Part shown: positions 1 through 9,974 of the stretch, piece by piece | How positions within the stretch are numbered: position 1 is the first letter of the stretch | Layout of the letters: every line of letters starts with the position of its first letter | Assembly (NCBI GenBank): GCA_963580285.1 | Contig: OY757023.1 | Coordinates: 130,108,027-130,172,026 of the forward strand | DNA from: Lucinisca nassula | Lineage: Eukaryota; Mollusca; Bivalvia; Lucinida; Lucinidae | Length of the DNA stretch: 64,000 nucleotides | Reading direction: 5' to 3' | The notes under the pieces: generated by a model | Databases searched by the model: none | The model's input: the letters and a program-made list of their open reading frames with translations, nothing else | Told to the model about the DNA's origin: nothing | Translations under genes and position numbers: made by a program

Positions 1-268
1 TAGTGGAAAGCTAAACAAAGGAAGGCCATAAGGACAGTTACTTTCCCACAAAATGGCCAAATGGCCGTCCAAAATAAAAAAAACACAAGTGATACACACA
101 GTAAGTAACAAACAACAACATAAATAAACCGCAACAGAAAAACCGCATTGGAAAGGTCAGTGGAAAGAATTCCACGGGGGGGGGGGGGCTTAAATCGATT
201 TTACATGGCCATACTCCTCGCCCTTACCCCTGTCGCGGTATACACTAATTTTGTTTAGTCCGCATGAC
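1..268 (-). mobile_element. Naiad-like 3' tail fragment
   Basis: This is a solo copy of the non-coding tail that follows the RT stop codon in intact copies (compare 36804-37370). It reads on the minus strand and carries a poly-G/C run at about 176-187. It abuts a plus-strand copy starting near 277, giving a head-to-head inverted pair. No coding capacity is seen. Confidence 0.75.
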
Positions 269-276
269 GGCTTCCA

Positions 277-1912
277 GTTTGTTTTGGCTCCAGCTGATAA
301 AGCCGCTAACAATGTGGTCGTTGTTTCGACGGCTTCACTATGTTAACACTCTTCAGCAAGAACTCGGTGGTACTAAACCTATGAACTTTAGCCTTTAGCT
401 GTAGAGAGAGCTTGTAATGAAAATTGTACTGAAGTTTTAACTAAATTGAAATAGAGGCGTTTTTGTGCTTCAAGTGTGTCTTCTTTTGATTTTTCCACCC
501 TTTACACAACGCTTCCTCATAATCTTATAAAAGAAAAACTTAATGATTTAATGGACATTTCATAGGGAAGGCTCCCTCTATCTTGCATGTAATGTAAGAA
601 ATGCGTTTTTCACTTCTGAAGAGCATAAATTTATACTTTGTGGTCGTGTCGGAGGGTGTGTGGAGCTCTCACCTTTCTACTTGGCAGTGTTTGTGTGGGA
701 TTTGGTGCTGGGTTGTTTGGACAAGTTGTGGGTATTCCGGTGGGCGCTGGTTGCGCACCACTCGTGGCTGATTTGTTTTTGGTATGTTATGAGAGAGACT
801 TCGTTGTGTCCCTTTCTGCTGAAAACCGGTCTGGGGTCGTTGAAGCGTTTGGCTCCGCTTCTGGATGCTTGGATGATTTGTTGGGTGTTGGTGTTGCCTG
901 TTTCCGTGGTTTGGTCAGTCAAATTTACCCCCCAGGGCTTCAGTTAGATAAAGCGGGTTCTTCTGATACCGAGGCCCCGTTTTCGGATTTACATCTGTCT
1001 ATTTTTAGATGGGTTTGTTTCGTGCAAAATTTGTGATAAACGCGATGATTTTGATTTTTAGATTGTTGGTTTTCCTTTTTTGGATGGTGGTGTTCCTCGT
1101 GCGCCGTCCTGTGGCGTTTGTGTTTCGCAATTAATTCGATTTGCCGGTGTGTGTGGTCGTGTGGCTGGCTTCGGCGCTCGTGGTGTTTGTTGGCTGCTGG
1201 ACTTCTTAATCAGGGTTATCGTACCATAAACTACGCAGAGCTAAATCATCCAATAAATGTTATACGACTGACTGCATGCATGGTAGTTAACCCACTCACG
1301 GTTGACAACTTTGCTTCCCTCTTTAATTGCACGCCGGTGGGTCAGGCCTCAGATTCTATGACGGTTCCAACGTAAAGGGTTATTGAGAATTAGAAACATC
1401 TAATTCAAGATAATGTTGGTTGGTGCCTGATGCTCTGTCTCTGGTCGGGCCCATCGGAGTCTGTCGATTCCTCACCGCTGTTTCGTCTCTGTGGTAATTT
1501 GCCTTTTTGTGTTCACGGAGATGTTGTACTGATGAGTTGCGAGGCTTTCATGCGGACTGAGCAAATTAATTGTCTTAATCGCGACGGAAGTAAGGACGAG
1601 GATTGTTGCCACGTAAAATCGATTTAAGCCCCCCCCCCACCCCCCCCCCCCCCAGTGGAATTCGTTTCCGCTGACCGTTCAAAGTCGGTTCTTCTGTCGC
1701 GGTTTATTTTTGTTATTGGTTGTCTTTCGGTGTTTGTTTCGCTTATGTTATTTTATTTTGGATAGCATAAGTAACTGTCCTTTTGGCTTTCCGCTGTTGG
1801 TGTTTCGATTAGGGGCTGTTGTTTCATGTTTGTGTGTCTTGCCTTTTGGTCTCTTTGATTGGGGATGTGGGTTGATTGTATCGATTCCTGAGCATTGTCT
1901 CCACTTCTATTC
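277..1912 (+). pseudogene. Degenerate Naiad-like RT copy with 3' tail
   Basis: The copy begins at codons matching the APADKAANN motif just upstream of the RT and continues through RT remnants to the conserved C-terminus near 1375. The longest open stretch (638-1036) keeps readable RT motifs: VGIPVGAGCAPLVADLF, YERDF and a CLDDLL form of the YLDDLL active-site box. Stops and frameshifts interrupt it elsewhere (for example TAA near 342 and stops at 395-430), so it is dead. The 3' tail runs about 1376-1912 and ends at the usual CACTTCTATT-type terminus. Between about 636 and 1205 it differs from relatives mainly by A-to-G changes, which explains its high G content. Confidence 0.8.
636..1205 (+). 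other. A-to-G hypermutated tract in Naiad copy
   Basis: Hand alignment to the copies at 12300-12780 and 32080-32560 shows that most differences are A in the relatives and G here. Runs of A are converted together: AAA becomes GGG near 951-956 and again in the codons after YLDDLL. T-to-C and other changes are a small minority. Flanking sequence before about 630 and after about 1210 lacks the pattern. A part of about 965-1090 keeps more A residues, so the tract is patchy. Confidence 0.7.
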
Positions 1913-1924
1913 TAAAGGTGTTTA

Positions 1925-2050
1925 CTTTATTTCCCGTATTTTTGCTCAATTGCATAGATTGTGGGTACTCACTATGAACGCCCTTTTAACCGCCTCAAAG
2001 GGTCGTGCTAACGAGCACCTAAATCTATGTTTGGAGCAGAAATAAGAAAA
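1925..2050. repeat. Decayed hairpin-element core
   Basis: It carries the GATTGTGGGTACTC left arm and AATCTATGTTTGGAGCAG right arm of the shared A/B core with many mismatches. No terminal repeats are recognised. The next 200 bases hold only AT-rich sequence. Confidence 0.5.
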
Positions 2051-2256
2051 TAGTGCAAATGTTCATAAAAAAATATCAGTTTTGTCGATATTTAAGAATG
2101 CACTATTTCACACCGGAACACGTATTCATACTTACACGTTTTTTTATGTGGATTCGTTTATCTTGACCGCGACATAGGTAACAATAAATTTACATTAACA
2201 TAAAAGGAAAAAAATAAACAAGAGATATTTCACAATGCAATTGTTAGATACATGTA

Positions 2257-2544
2257 CACAACGAAAACAAGCCTATATAATTTTGACCCCCTTGAACTCC
2301 ACATTTAAAAATATAGAAAAACTGTGGTTGGTTTACAGGGGTTAACCTTATTTTTCTTATTTCTGCTTTAAAATATAGATTGCGGGTACTCGTTAGAACC
2401 GCCTCATCGAGGCGGTTCTAACGAGTACCCACAATCTATGATTTGAGCAGAAATATGAAAAATATTACGATTTTTAACTGGAAAATTCCATTTGTTGGTG
2501 GTAAAATTTTAGCAATATATTTGGATACGCATGTTTTCGTAATG
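2257..2544. mobile_element. Hairpin MITE, family A
   Basis: Terminal repeats are CACAACGAAAACAAGCC at the left and a CATGTTTTCGTAATG right end. The centre is a long palindrome around the GAACCGCCTC/GAGGCGGTTC loop near 2400. It has no ORF and so is non-autonomous; the mobilising enzyme is unknown. Confidence 0.8.
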
Positions 2545-2689
2545 ACCAATAATATAATAGATATGCGCAGGAGGGTTGTTTATATGTTTTTACTGTTTTC
2601 CACTTTCAATTGATTTTCCTAGATTTTCACTGCTGTAAGATCCTGCCGACAAGAACTTGCCAAGGCTAATTCTGCTTTAAAAAACTTAT

Positions 2690-2964
2690 CACCACGAAAA
2701 TACGCCTATATAATTTTGATCCCCTTGAACCCCATTTTTATATAGTAAAACTGGGGTTTCCGGGGGGTATACCTTATTTTTCTTATTTCTGCTCTAAAAT
2801 ATGGATTGTGGGTACTCGTTGGAACCGCCGCGATGAGGCGGTTCTAACGAGTGCCCACAATCTATATTTGGAGCAAAATAAGAAAAATGTCACAATTTTT
2901 TCATCCTAAAATTTTCATTTTTTTTCGGCGATAAATGTATTTGTATAGGCGTGTTTGCGTAATG
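2690..2964. mobile_element. Hairpin MITE, family A
   Basis: This is a near-complete copy with a left end like CACGAAAATACGCC and a right end GGCGTGTTTGCGTAATG. A secondary stem (CCCCA.../...TGGGGTT around TATATAG) lies in the left half near 2735. The central palindrome is at about 2800-2868. Sequence 2965-3136 between this copy and the next foldback holds nothing I recognise. Confidence 0.85.
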
Positions 2965-3136
2965 TTTTGAAGGCTGTACTTAACCCGTCTTTGTTTTTTC
3001 TGCCTGTAGTGTCCTCTGGGCAGTGACCATTTTTGAACAGTCCCAAAGGTGGTCTTTATATAGGAATTTTACTGTATAAGGAAAAGATCACATTTTTTCT
3101 TCAGACGAATATGGGTTTGGCGATATTAAAGAATTA

Positions 3137-3224
3137 GGGGATATCTGTACTGAAAATTGTCATCTGGGGAGGTAAAACCGATGATTTACCTCCCCTAATG
3201 ACAATTTTCAATACAGTTATCCCC
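3137..3224. repeat. Foldback hairpin, 40-bp arms
   Basis: The arm 3137-3176 is nearly complementary to 3185-3224, with a spacer of about 8 bases. The arm starts GGGGATATCTGTACTGAAAA. It abuts the next inverted-repeat element and may be part of it. Confidence 0.75.
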
Positions 3225-3440
3225 ATTCTAATGCACTTTTTTGGTTGTTAAGCTAACAATTGTACTATTTTGCACAAGGCGGCAAGCGCAGTGAGCTGCG
3301 TAAAACCAAATGCCAGCCAATGAAAAGCGACGTTACGTGATGACGTCGGGTTTCCGACAGTATATCGCAGAATATACTGTCGCAAATTTTTGACGTTATC
3401 CAATCAGACGTCGCGTTACATACGTAAGTGCATTAGAATG
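3224..3440. mobile_element. Small element with 15-bp inverted repeats
   Basis: CATTCTAATGCACTT at 3224-3238 is matched by its exact complement at 3426-3440. The interior contains a second stem (CGACAGTATAT against ATATACTGTCG near 3355-3385) and CRE-like GACGTC words. There is no ORF. It may be a small non-autonomous transposon. Confidence 0.5.
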
Positions 3441-3487
3441 TTTTATCGAGTTTCAGACGTACATGTATTGAACCTGATGATTGACCC

Positions 3488-3581
3488 AGAGAGCCAGGGT
3501 CCCTAATTGGCGGATGTCTTCTGCAGAGTCTCTGATGTTAATGCAGAAGACACCCGCCAATTAGGGACCCTGACTCTCTGA
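3488..3581. repeat. Foldback hairpin, about 37-bp arms
   Basis: The arm from 3488 (AGAGAGCCAGGGTCCC) pairs with the arm ending at 3581 (GGGACCCTGACTCTCT), with a loop of about 16 bases. Only a few mismatches separate the arms. It has no coding content. Confidence 0.75.
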
Positions 3582-3726
3582 GTTTAGTTGAATGAAAAAA
3601 CCCTGATTACCTTAATTCATATAATACTATATTTTGTATGTTTCAGTCATGGATGAATGTTCAGCTACACGTGTGGTTCCTTATGTGTTTTTTATTGTCA
3701 GTTTTTAGTATCCACGTTGAATTTTA

Positions 3727-5064
3727 CGAGGACCGTTCAAATATGAATGCAACTAAACACATAAAAATGATTCCGTGATAGATTTCGATGAAAAATTTAT
3801 TTTGTCCCCTCAAAGTATTCCCCTTTAACAGATATACAAACTTTCAGTCTTCTGATCCAATCACTGAATGCATTTTGGTAGTCTTTTCGAGGTATACTAT
3901 GAAGGCACTGGAATATTGCAGAACCGAGGTGTTTGCGCTGTACAAATTTTCGACCAGAAAGGTATTTTTTTCAGCCGCGGGAAGAAAAATAAGTCACACG
4001 GGGCAAGGTCAGGAGAAAACGGGGGTGAGGGAGTTCAACAACCTTTTCCTGCTTCAGATAGTCTTGCACAATGAACGCCTTGTGCGATGACGCATTGTCA
4101 TATAGCAATCTGACATTTGCCAAACCAGTTGCGGGTCTTTGTTCTTTGAAATATTTCAATTTTCGAAGTACTTTATTCTTGTAAAACTTCGCATTTACAG
4201 ATTTGCCTTTAGGCACAGCAACCTGAATAGCAGGGCCCTGATTTGAAAAGAATTTGGCATACATTACCTTCTTGACGCTCATGGTCCGCTATGCAATGCA
4301 TGGTCTTTTGCAATACTTTGTTGCTCATATTTTGTTCTGAATCTTTCGTTTTGGCTCAAAAAAGTGAACCCATGTCTCGTCACCTGTGACGACATTAGCG
4401 AAAGACCGTGCATTGTAATTTGGAAACTTTTTAAGCAACTTCTTGGCGCACTGAACACGTGTCTTTTTTCTGCTCATCTGTCAACACATGGGGAATCCAT
4501 CTAGCACAGATGTTTCTCATTTTCAAATCCCGTTTCGGAATTGTATGAGCTGCTCCTAATGAGATGCCAACCATACTAGCTATTTGCCTAGTGGTGTATC
4601 GTGCATCGGTAGCAACTATTTCTTTCACTCTACCAACCATCTTGGCAGATGTTGCCCTTTTCCGCCGACGATCATGTGGTGCATCTTCGGTTGAGCCTAG
4701 CCCACAGCTGAATTTCTTACACCAACGAAAAACTGTCGGAAAAGACATTTCATTATGCCCATAAACCGAACATATTTCATCAAAAATGTCTTTGCACCGT
4801 ATACCAAGAATACAACGATTCTTAATATAGGACCGTATTTCAACGGCGTACTCTGACCTTCTTCCAACCATGTTTTGTATTAGTATACAAGAGTAGACAG
4901 TATTTATCGAACGATATACATGGCTAAAGTGCACGGATTTTAACAGGTGTGGTATCAATGTATAGGTCAAATGTTTTTCTACGCTGTGATATTTATTTCC
5001 AGGTGATTTTCGCATTAGTGCATGAGAAAACATTCTACTTGCATTCATATTAGAACAGTCCTCG
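3727..5064 (-). pseudogene. Mariner transposon 1 (broken transposase)
   Basis: The inverted ends CGAGGACCGTTCAAATATGA (left) and its near-complement (right) are flanked by TA at 3725-3726 and 5065-5066, as expected for mariner. The minus strand encodes a transposase in pieces. The N-terminal DNA-binding part is in 4431-4870 (starting MVGRRSEYAVEIRSYIKN), and a second helix-turn-helix contains RQIASMVGISLGAAHTI. The first catalytic Asp lies in VVTGDETWVHFFEPK near 4360-4400 and the second in LLYDNASSH within 3971-4282. Frameshifts and stops separate these parts, and the SPDLAP region carrying the third Asp is out of frame. The length of 1338 bp is normal for mariner, so it is full length but dead. 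Confidence 0.9.
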
Positions 5065-5194
5065 TAGTGCAAGAGATGAACATATTTTCCTTTGCAATTT
5101 CCTATACTTAGTGTGCTTGCGCGCACGTGCGTGCATGCGAATGTCTGTACGTGCGTGAACACGACAAAACCTGCAATAATACATTTGGACCCAA

Positions 5195-5244
5195 CGAAGA
5201 CTCAGATCAGCCTGCGCATCTGCGCAGTCTGATCAGAGTCTTCG
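5195..5244. repeat. GCGCA-core hairpin
   Basis: The 24-bp arms 5195-5218 and 5221-5244 pair with two mismatches around a TC loop. The core AGCCTGCGCATCTGCGCAGT recurs at 46408-46475 with different outer arms. Part of the same repeat (GCAGTCTGATCAGAGTCTTC) recurs near 5640. Confidence 0.7.
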
Positions 5245-5298
5245 TCGTGCGCTCTAAGGATAGCTAAGGGGCCAGTGCTCCTTCATGCAGCAAGAGAA

Positions 5299-5352
5299 GT
5301 GCGTGCGTGCGTGTGTGGGACGCACGCGTGCGTGCGTGCGTGTGTGTGTGTT
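5299..5352. repeat. GCGTGCGTGT microsatellite
   Basis: Alternating purine-pyrimidine sequence rich in GCGTGCGTG, ending in a short TG run. A similar but shorter block lies at 5109-5150, inside the N-terminal extension of an open frame that is therefore not protein-coding evidence. I recognise nothing in 5353-5860. Confidence 0.8.
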
Positions 5353-5895
5353 AGCCTTTCTCTTCTTTAGGTGCTATTGAATGGTTTCTCTTGGGTATCA
5401 GTTTCTTTCTTCATAGCAAGAGCAGAGTTGACCGCACTGACTTAAGTTTAAGACCCAGCACAACTTTTTATCATCCCCTTGTTCATGATGTAGCCATTTT
5501 GATCATCATTGACTTGCAATTATCGTCACGTAGCCGATGTCAAGAAATAAAAACACATAACATACAACAAGGTTAATTTATTGATAGTATAAATGAGCCA
5601 GCGCATGACAAAATCTACAAGAAGGCTTGAGCGACCAGAGCAGTCTGATCAGAGTCTTCACTGATCGCATGTTTCTACTATAGGCTAATATTTATCCCTA
5701 GAGACATAAGCAAAATGTATTGTCACATAGGATGGGTGCGCGGGTTGATTTTAGTTTCTGCTGGTCGCACCGGTCTTATTGTTGGTTTTGTCATGCGCAT
5801 GCTCAAAATTACTAAACGGACAATGTTCAGACAGGTAAGTGGTCTTTTAAACGGTGAAGATTCAGTCGTGAGTTATACAAGCAAAGGATAACATC

Positions 5896-5965
5896 ATGAA
5901 TTCGAAGAAGTTGCTTCTTTTGGTCCTTGTGAGTTTTATGGCCATACAGATAAGCTCCGTCGAAG
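5896..5965 (+). CDS. Possible first exon encoding a signal peptide
   Basis: The ATG at 5896 opens a 23-codon stretch, MNSKKLLLLVLVSFMAIQ followed by ISSVE. It has the form of a secretory signal peptide: two lysines, a Leu/Val-rich core, then small residues. It is followed directly by GAAG|GTATGG, a good splice donor at 5965/5966. The open frame continues past this point to 6165 but loses any protein-like character, which fits an intron. No downstream exon was found, because the following sequence is MITE and SINE material. It could be the start of a secreted host protein or a chance frame. Confidence 0.35.
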
Positions 5966-6195
5966 GTATGGAAAAAGTCAATATACAAGCACACAGCACA
6001 CTGCATAGGTCAGCGGCTCGCCTTTGTATTGTAATTGTGCAATTTTGCCTCAGGGAAAGTCGTTTAGATATAACTGTGGCACCACCATTTTCAAATTTTT
6101 CCATTCAGATAAGTTTAAAAGAAGAAAAGAAAAATCAGTTCCGGTGGGTATTTTGTGTTAACTAAAGGATATTTCCCCATAATTACCTATGTTGT

Positions 6196-6465
6196 CATCA
6201 CGAAAACACGCCTGTATAACTTTGACCCCATTGAACCCCACTTTTATATAGTAAAACTGGGGTTTCCGGGGGTATACCTTATTTTTCTTATTTCTGCTCT
6301 AAAATATAGATTGTGGGTACTCGTTAGAACCGCCTCGATTAACGAGTGCCCACACTCTATATTTTGAGCAGAAATAAGAAAAATATCACAATTTTTCATC
6401 ATAAAATTTTCATATTTTCGGCGATAAAGGTGGCAATGTATTTGTATAGGCGTGTTTGCGTAATG
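6196..6465. mobile_element. Hairpin MITE, family A
   Basis: A clean copy with left end CATCACGAAAACACGCC and right end GGCGTGTTTGCGTAATG. The central palindrome has lost about 12 bases of one arm around the loop (GCCTCGATTAACGAG near 6335). An open frame across it (6244-6738, minus) is a by-product. Confidence 0.85.
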
Positions 6466-6639
6466 GTGAGCATTCATGATATTGAAACATACAACATACC
6501 CTTTTATGGAGAAAATAGGACAATTATCCTTCAGATACATGTACCACAAAATACTAACCATATTTGTGTTAGTTCCTTGTAGCAGCATTGTTTTGGATAT
6601 AGCGGACATGTAACATAAACAATTCTTGTTACTTAAATG

Positions 6640-6770
6640 GACATTTTTTTTCGATAAACATCTGTGATATCGTTTTCTTAATTTTGTATCAAATAAAGAT
6701 TGCAGGGACTCATCAAGGCCGTTCAAACGAGTTACCAAACTTTATGTTTCAAACAACGGTAAAATCCAAT
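6640..6770. repeat. Decayed hairpin-element core
   Basis: It contains a weak version of the shared core (AAAGATTGCAGGGACTCATC... and ...CGAGTTACCAAACTTTATG). Ends are not recognisable. The rest of 6466-6832 is AT-rich with nothing identified. Confidence 0.35.
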
Positions 6771-6927
6771 GTATGGACATTGTAAACATTTCATATTAAA
6801 TGTAGGTGAGGTACACGGTTGTTTTGGCAAACCATTACGATAGCACACCTGTGTGATAAAGTGCATTTTTCACATCTACAAAATGGTTATTTTTCTGATA
6901 CAAATCCGTGATAGTTTTCTTATTTAT

Positions 6928-8541
6928 TGTTTGTTTGTTTGATTTGAGGTTTAACGTCCCCGTCAACACTGTATAGGTCATTTTGGAGACGGTGCGTCCA
7001 ATTTTGTGGGACTTTTACCCGGCATTGAGATGAAATGACATCTCAAAGCCCCCTCGCCCAAAGAAACAAATATGGTTTACGAGGACTGTTCAAATATGAA
7101 TGCAACTAAGCACATAAAAATGATTCCGTGATAGATTTCGATGAAAAATTTATTTTGTCCCCTCAAAGTTTTCCACTTTAACAGATATACAAACTTTCAG
7201 TCTTCTGATCCAATCATTGAATGCATTTTTGTAGTCTTTTCGAGGTATACTATGCAGGCACTGGAATATTGCAGAACCGAGGTGTTTGCGCTGTACAAAT
7301 TTTCGACCAGAAAGGTATTTTTTCAGCTGCGGGAAAAAAAGTCACACGGGGCAAGGTCAGGGGATTTCGGGGGGTGAGGGAGTTCAACAACCTTTTCCTG
7401 CTTCAAATAGTCTTGCACATTGAACGCCGTGTGCGATGACGCATTGTCATGTAGCAATCTGACATTAGCCAAACCAGGTGCGGGTCTTCGTTCTTTGAAA
7501 TATTTCTTCAATTTTCGAAGAACTTTATTCTTGTAAAACTTCGCATTTACAGATTTGCCTTTAGGCACAGCAACCTGAATAGCAGGGCCCTGATTTGAAA
7601 AGAAATATTACCTTCTTGGCGCTCATGGTCCGCTTTGCAATGCATGGTCTTTTGCAATACTTTGTTGCTCATATTTTGTTCTGAATCTTTCGTTTTGGCT
7701 CAAAAAAGTGTACTCATGTCTCGTCACCTGTGACGACATTAGCGAAAGACCGTGCATTGTAATTTGAAAACTTTTTAAGCAACTTCTTGGCGCACTGAAC
7801 GCGTGTCTTTTTCTGCTCATCTGTCAACAGCTGGGAGTCCATCTAGCACAGATCGTTCTCATTTTCAAATCCCGTTTCAGAATTGTATGAGCTGCTCCTA
7901 ATGTGATGCCAACCATACTAGCTATTTGCCTAGTGGTGTATCGTGCATCGGTAGCAACTATTTCTTTCACTCAAGCAACCATCTTGGCAGATGTTGCTCT
8001 TTTCGGCCGACGATAATGTGGTACATCTTCTGTTGAATTTCTTACACCAACGAAAAACTGACGGAAAAGACATGTCATTATGCCCATAAACCGAACATAT
8101 TTCATCAAAAATGTCTTTGCACCGTATACCAAGAATACAACGATTCTTAATATAGGACCGTATTTCAACGGCGTACTCTGACCTTCTTCAAACCATGGTT
8201 TGTATTAGTATACAAGAGTAGACAGTGTTTATCGAACGATATATATGGCTAAAATGGACGGATTTTAACAGGTTTGGTATCAATGTATAGGTAAAATGTT
8301 TTTCTACGCTGTGATATTTATTTCCAGGTGATTTTCGCATTAGTGCATGAGTAAACGTTCTACTTGCATTCATATTTAAACAGTCCTGGTATAGCATGGA
8401 CGGTCCGAATCGCACCACTTTGCCTGGGCAGGCTTAGATCCTCTAAGCGGTTTACCAGTACTCGTATGCGGTCGGTTTCAGCTATGCGTGGAAGCATCAT
8501 GCAGCCCAGTTATTTCTTCAAGCCCCGATGGGCGGGTCCGC
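6928..8541 (-). mobile_element. SINE (minus), split by mariner 2
   Basis: The SINE is flanked by a 13-bp duplication TTTTCTTATTTAT (6915-6927 and 8542-8554). Its 3' end is at the left, with a (GTTT)n run at 6928-6942 equal to the ACAAACAAACAAA tail of the plus-strand copy at 29265-29568. The body resumes at 8392-8541 after the mariner and includes a CCTGGGCAGGCTTA motif. The tRNA-like head is not clear in this copy. Confidence 0.8.
7080..8389 (-). pseudogene. Mariner transposon 2 (broken transposase)
   Basis: A second copy of the same family as 3727-5064, with TA at 7078-7079 and 8390-8391 and ends CGAGGACTGTTCAAATATGA / near-complement. Recognisable pieces are YDNAxSH-type (LLHDNASSH) and PHPPKSPDLAPCDFF in 7323-7568, which contain the second and third catalytic Asp. 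VVTGDETW lies near 7720-7740 and the N-terminal RCKDIFDE/YGHNEMS region near 8060-8140, with frameshifts between. It is slightly shorter than copy 1 and defective. It sits inside a SINE. Confidence 0.9.
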
Positions 8542-9018
8542 TTTTCTTATTTATACTGCAAACATAGGTTGCGGATGCTCGTTAGAACCGCCTCATTGAG
8601 GCGGTTCTAACGAGTACCCGCAACATATGGTTTGGATCAGAAATAAGAAAACTAATGTTCACCCCCTTAAATCCCAGTTTTCTCCCTATAAACTGGGGTT
8701 TAGGGGGTGTTCATTTCGCGGACTTGTTCACGTGATGGGTCGTCTTCATGCGCTGCAGCTAAAGGAGATACCTTTAATATTATAAAGTATGTCCACGCCG
8801 AGAGCTGATCAGAGGAGATTTCGATCAGCCCAGACCGAGCGTTTGAAACGCCTTAACTTCATCCATGTGAATAGAAACGTTTTCTTACATAGATTACTCT
8901 TCTGGAGTCCATATCTGTTCATCTGAACATTGATTTTTGACATTTGTCTATGGATTAATGATTTTGGATTAACGCTTTTGTACTACGACCTAAACTACAT
9001 AGAACAGCATTTCTATTC

Positions 9019-9549
9019 GATTTAACTTTTGGGGTCGGGCCGATCGGAGTCTACCTGTAGATTTTCTTTTGCTCCAGCAATTCTGTTGTTGTATGCTGTC
9101 GAGTCCTCAACCTTGTTTCATCTCTGTAGTTTTTTTTATTTGTATGTTATCGGAGATGTTACACTGATGAGTTAGGAAGCCTTCATGCGGACTAAACAAA
9201 ACTAGTGTATACCGCGACAGAAGTAAGGGCGAGGATTATGGCCATGTAAAATCGATTTAAGCCCCCCGGTGGAATTCTTTCCACTGGCCGTTCCAAGGCG
9301 GTTCTTCTGTGGTGATTTTTTTATGTTGTCGTTTGTTACTTAATGTGTGTATCACTTGTGTATTTTTATTTTGGATGGCCATTTGGCCATTTTGTGGGAA
9401 AGTAACTGTCCTTATGGCCTTCCTTTGTTTAGGTTTCCATTATGGTCTGGTCGCTTCATGTTTGTGTTTCTTTCCCTTTGGTGTCTTTGATGGTTGGGGT
9501 AAGTTAATTGTATCGATTCCTGATCTTTATTTTACTTCTACTTATTTTA
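9019..9549 (+). mobile_element. Naiad-like 3' tail, solo
   Basis: It starts at GGTCGGGCCGATCGGAGTC and runs through the GTAAAATCGATTTAAGCC block to the ACTTCTACTT terminus. No RT sequence precedes it. The stretch 8738-9018 upstream holds nothing I recognise. Confidence 0.75.
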
Positions 9550-9617
9550 CCTCAAGTTCATGCAAAGTCGCATAAAAGTTTTGAGAGGATGAATACATCA
9601 ATGACTAGCATGGTTAA

Positions 9618-9948
9618 TTAAGGGCGAGGATTGCGGCCGCGTAAAATCTATTTAAGCCCCCTCCCCTTGCATACTTTTTACTGACCGTTCCATGACGGTT
9701 CTTCTGTCTCGGTTAATTTTTGATATAGTTCGTCGTTGAGTATGTATATTACTTATATCTTTTTGTTTTGGATAGCCAATTGGCCATTTTGTGACACGGT
9801 TACTGTCATTTTTGCTTTCCGTTATTAACGTTTCCACTGGGGTATAGTTTTTTCATGTTTATGTTTCTTTCCCATTTGGTTACTCTGATGGGAGGTGTGG
9901 GCTAATTGTATCGATTCCTGATCATTGCCTTCACTTCTGTTTTAAGTA
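9618..9948 (+). mobile_element. Naiad-like 3' tail, 5'-truncated
   Basis: It starts inside the tail at GGGCGAGGATTGCGGCC and continues to the CTTCACTTCTGTTTT terminus. It lies in the same orientation as the preceding tail, with about 70 unrelated bases between. Confidence 0.7.
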
Positions 9949-9974
9949 ACTTTTAATCTGGTGTATTTGCCAGA

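Larger units (their letters stand above)
6833..8737. mobile_element. Hairpin MITE, family B, split by a SINE
   Basis: The left part (6833-6927) starts CATTACGATAGCACACC and resembles the left half of the B copy at 63056. The right part (8542-8737) resumes with the core palindrome (8562-8632) and ends GGACTTGTTCACGTGATG. The two halves are joined by a 13-bp duplication created by the SINE inserted between them. Confidence 0.8.

Noticed and set aside
4431..5162. A 243-residue frame as a host gene
   Set aside because: Its core is the mariner N-terminal domain. The first 90 or so residues extend through unrelated sequence past the transposon end.
9245..9560. Recurring small frames such as MAIYLCCCLLLTVCITC (also at 33255 and 54925)
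   Set aside because: They repeat because the Naiad tail repeats. Their frame is not kept across copies and they show no protein selection.
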